Below are positions 11,791 through 13,836 of a stretch of 13,836 nucleotides of DNA, piece after piece (the stretch's first letter is position 1; each line of letters starts with the position of its first letter). The stretch spans positions 1-13,836 of the forward strand of contig JAHAJA010000057.1 in assembly GCA_018372435.1 (NCBI GenBank), given 5' to 3'. The notes beneath the pieces were generated by a model, which saw only the letters and a program-made list of their open reading frames with translations, made no database searches and was not told the origin of the DNA. The DNA is from Clostridiales bacterium (GTDB lineage Bacteria > Bacillota > Clostridia > Lachnospirales > Lachnospiraceae). The position numbers and the translations under genes are program-made.

Positions 11791-11826
11791 TAAGTTATCA
11801 ATGTACTTACTTCTCTAATCCTGATT
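11791..11826 (-). repeat. Repeat element, copy C, across the rep stop codon
   Basis: These 36 bases match 4712-4748 at 32 of 37 positions (one gap) and more weakly 5324-5360. Read on the minus strand it covers the last rep codons (CAG GAT TAG) and continues AAGTACATTGATAACTTAGG, passing directly into TTAGGATTTTAGGAGG. The repeat therefore joins the end of rep to the accessory genes. Confidence 0.75.
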
Positions 11827-12897
11827 TCCACTATTTACCTTTGCCTGATAATACATATTAATCGTCGACGAAGAATTAAACAAAGCTGTCAACATATAAT
11901 TCTTAATATTTCTCACCTTCGTTCGATTCTCTTTCATGCAATCAATCACGTATCTAATGTGCATAGCATTCAACTTCATGAACTTACTCTTAACAAGTTC
12001 ATATGGCTGTTCTGCTCCTGCTATCCAGATCGTATCACGTTTAATACAAATAGTTTCAATCATTAGATCCACAATCTCATCTATCTCATCTTTTGCAAAA
12101 TCTGCAACAAGACAATCGTAGTCAATTTGTTGTCTAATATATCGCATATACTTAGACACACTCCTCCCTTCTGCTGAAGAATATAGTGCTGTATTAGATC
12201 TCAACTTTTCCTCTTCACTGGTCCTATCCATCATATCCATCTCTATTACTTCACTTTTAGATAGATTAGATATAGATTGATTACTAAAATCAGTATTATT
12301 TATATTAGTATTATTAGATTGTGATTTTAACAGTTCTGGAACTGTGATATTCACAATTCTTGAACTATGATTTTCAAAGTTATTGAATTGTGAATATTCA
12401 TTGTTCTGTAACTCTTCATCATCACAACTCTTGAACTGTGCATTTTCACTATTCTGTATCTGTTCATCTTCATTGTTCTTGAACTCTTCATTTTCACAGT
12501 TCTGGAACTCGCACACTTGTCCCTGTTCAATATTACGAACAAAATTTTTAACATAAATTAGATTGGGTTTTCCTAAACCTTGACGCTTTTTTTCAATGAG
12601 GCCAATACCATTAACACTGTCAAGCTCTGCTAATAGCTTGACAGCTTTCTGTTCCCCACATCGCATCATTTCTCTTACATCATCAATTGTGAATATAATA
12701 TACACTCTATTCTCTTTATCAACCCACCCATTTTTCATTGACAAGGACATACGATCTAACATGACGCCATACAAGATCTTGGCATCACTGGATATTTTAT
12801 CGAAAAATTCATCAGTAAATAGTAATTTTGGTATTCGGTAGAAAGAAAATTGCTCTGCTTGGCTGCCATAATAGTAATTAAAGTTTAAGTTCTCCAT
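11815..12897 (-). CDS. Replication initiator protein, RepA_N type
   Basis: A 360-residue initiator. Residues about 15-120 are the RepA N-terminal winged-helix domain (FSFYRIPKLLFTDEFFDKIS, then DAKILYGVMLDRMSLSMKNGW, and FTIDDVREMM...CGEQKAVKLLAELD). The middle (about 128-200) is low-complexity Glu/Asn/Gln repeats of eight residues. The C-terminal 110 residues resemble the DnaD/DUF6017-like domain found in Clostridia initiators (MRYIRQQIDYDCLVADFAKD, then VRNIKNYMLTALFNSS). It would bind the origin and load the host helicase. The ATG follows the parB stop codon with no gap and its GGGGTGA site lies within parB, so translation is probably coupled. The repeat-coding middle carries the likely origin. 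Confidence 0.92.
   Translation of the reverse strand: MENLNFNYYYGSQAEQFSFYRIPKLLFTDEFFDKISSDAKILYGVMLDRMSLSMKNGWVDKENRVYIIFTIDDVREMMRCGEQKAVKLLAELDSVNGIGLIEKKRQGLGKPNLIYVKNFVRNIEQGQVCEFQNCENEEFKNNEDEQIQNSENAQFKSCDDEELQNNEYSQFNNFENHSSRIVNITVPELLKSQSNNTNINNTDFSNQSISNLSKSEVIEMDMMDRTSEEEKLRSNTALYSSAEGRSVSKYMRYIRQQIDYDCLVADFAKDEIDEIVDLMIETICIKRDTIWIAGAEQPYELVKSKFMKLNAMHIRYVIDCMKENRTKVRNIKNYMLTALFNSSSTINMYYQAKVNSGNQD
12327..12516. repeat. Eight tandem 23-24 bp iterons inside rep, probable oriV
   Basis: Eight tandem units begin at 12327, 12350, 12373, 12397, 12421, 12445, 12469 and 12493. The first two are 23 bp, the rest 24 bp. The plus-strand core is TTCAcagTTCTkGAACTgT. The best unit contains CAGTTC-TG-GAACTG (12331-12344), so each unit is roughly a dyad. 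Origins of RepA_N replicons are known to lie in the middle of the rep gene as repeats. The two 23-bp units keep the DNA motif while the Rep reading frame shifts through it, so selection acts on the DNA rather than on the eight-residue peptide repeat. Confidence 0.8.
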
Positions 12898-13797
12898 TTA
12901 TTCACCCCGTTGTTTATTTGACCATTCATCTAATAATTGAAAGATTATCTCTTCAATCTGTTTGCTCGTATACTCTTTATCAAAATATCCTGCTAATCTA
13001 TCTTGTTTAATTACTACTTTTCTTAGAACTGACTTATGATTTTCTAATAATAACTGTACGATATCGGCTGTTAGTTTTTCTTGACTACTATACTGTTTTA
13101 GTTGTTCCGCTTGTTGAGGCGTAGGATACACCTTGTTTGCTTGGATATCCTCCCATACCCAATCTTGTTCTTCTTCTTTTAGATAAGATAAATCTACTCC
13201 CGCGCCAAATGTAAGCTTCTTTTGATCTACTAAATCCAATAGTTCATTTATAAGATAGGTAAGGCGAATATAGCGTTGAATTGTTCTACCACTCTCTCCA
13301 GTATTCTCAGCAATTTTATCCGCTGTATTTTTTTCACCCTTGCTTCCCTGATGCTTCATTGCATCGTTCTTCATTTTGTAAGCGAAAGCCTTCTCACTAA
13401 ATAGTAAATCTTCACGTTGAATATTAGAATCAACCATTATAATAACAGCTTCATCATCACTAATCTCTCGAATGATTACAGGCATAGATGATAAACCCGC
13501 TAGTTCACTACCACGCTTTCTTCTATGTCCCGATAACAGTTCATATCCTCCCCCTGCTCTAGGTCTCACTAGAGCAGGATTTAGGACACCATATTTTCGT
13601 ATACTATCTACTGTTTCCTCCATCTTTGCATCGTCTAAAACACGAAATGGGTGACCTTTAAACGTGAATAATTCAGATAATTCTACCTCTGTCACTTTCT
13701 CAGACTCATCAAGTTTGAAATCTACATTGTTGTTTTCACCAAATAAGGTATCAAAGGATTGAAATTCTACTTTGGCTGCGCTATTTACTTTACTCAT
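12898..13797 (-). CDS. parB: ParB/Spo0J-family partition protein
   Basis: A 299-residue partition protein. The ParB CTPase domain covers about residues 35-130, with HPFRVLDDAKMEETVDSIRK (box I region), LLSGHRRKRGSELAG (box II, CTP-binding loop at 90-96) and VDSNIQREDLLFSEKAFAY. The helix-turn-helix that would bind parS is around 157-181 (TADKIAENTGESGRTIQRYI). A helical C-terminal dimerisation part follows. AAGGAGGT stands about 10 bases before ATG 13797. The parA stop overlaps its first codons and rep follows without a gap, so parA-parB-rep form one operon. No parS-like 16-bp palindrome is seen in this window. It belongs to the plasmid and mobile-element branch by context. Confidence 0.95.
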   Translation of the reverse strand: MSKVNSAAKVEFQSFDTLFGENNNVDFKLDESEKVTEVELSELFTFKGHPFRVLDDAKMEETVDSIRKYGVLNPALVRPRAGGGYELLSGHRRKRGSELAGLSSMPVIIREISDDEAVIIMVDSNIQREDLLFSEKAFAYKMKNDAMKHQGSKGEKNTADKIAENTGESGRTIQRYIRLTYLINELLDLVDQKKLTFGAGVDLSYLKEEEQDWVWEDIQANKVYPTPQQAEQLKQYSSQEKLTADIVQLLLENHKSVLRKVVIKQDRLAGYFDKEYTSKQIEEIIFQLLDEWSNKQRGE

Positions 13798-13836
13798 CTT
13801 CCAATACCTCCTTAGTTAAGTTACTATATGCACTAG
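13790..13836 (-). CDS. parA: ParA partition ATPase, last 14 residues only
   Basis: One minus-strand frame enters from the right edge and reads SAYSNLTKEVLEDE before TAA (13792-13790), overlapping the parB start by 8 bases. The ending AYxxLxKEVL is typical of ParA C-termini, and a ParA ATPase is the expected upstream partner of parB. The catalytic Walker motifs are outside the window, so the call rests on this tail and on position. Confidence 0.7.
   Translation of the reverse strand, partial: SAYSNLTKEVLEDE

Noticed and set aside
12327..12516. Possible CRISPR array
   Set aside because: The units are tandem 23-24 bp repeats with no unique spacers, lie inside a coding gene, and have no cas genes nearby.
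12351..12554. Minus-strand frame with SSRTVKM-type peptide repeats
   Set aside because: It is the iteron array read in another frame inside rep, with no ribosome site of its own.

Overview
The window is AT-rich DNA from a low-GC Gram-positive anaerobe. Strong AGGAGG ribosome binding sites, a Thr-rich sugar-binding lipoprotein and a RepA_N-type initiator suggest a Clostridia or Lachnospiraceae-like host. Its right end carries the maintenance module of a plasmid or plasmid-like integrative element: the end of parA, then parB and rep, all on the minus strand. The taxon is inferred; the replicon type rests on the rep and par genes.

Layout from left to right. 1-692: the 5' part of a minus-strand ABC-transporter solute-binding lipoprotein. 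1225-1791: a plus-strand DUF305 protein, ending at a bidirectional terminator shared with a minus-strand pair (a Cof-type HAD phosphatase, then a VOC/glyoxalase-fold protein). 3218-3508: the remains of a second Cof-type HAD gene. 3696-3883: a compact plus-strand unit of promoter, 23-codon ORF and terminator. 4053-5360: two back-to-back minus-strand modules, a GNAT acetyltransferase and a nucleotidyltransferase-like protein. Their coding sequences are unrelated, but they have homologous upstream elements (54 bp, 42 of 54 identical) and homologous terminators. 5361-6901: an apparently complete IS110-family element with a recognisable bridge-RNA region upstream of its DEDD transposase. 6869-8850: small minus-strand genes of unknown function, including a paralogous pair and a possible third, decayed copy. 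8851-9278: a non-coding stretch with two strong hairpins. 9279-11664: a tightly packed minus-strand run of six small genes, five unrecognised and one a GNAT acetyltransferase. 11690-11826: a startless ORF remnant and a third copy of the repeat element. 11815-13836: rep, parB and the end of parA.

The right end can be read as a working unit: ParA/ParB segregation genes, then the initiator, whose coding sequence contains eight 23-24 bp repeats that are probably the origin. Downstream of rep, in the same direction, lies a string of small accessory genes. The 10-mer TTAGGATTTT (read on the minus strand) recurs at gene boundaries there, and a longer version of the same sequence forms the repeats at rep's 3' end and upstream of the GNAT and nucleotidyltransferase modules. 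This suggests that accessory genes were exchanged through shared junction sequences. The IS110 element sits exactly at the outer edge of one of these repeats, and one of its bridge-RNA loops carries the same eight bases as that flank.

I see no rRNA, tRNA, CRISPR array, integrase or conjugation gene.
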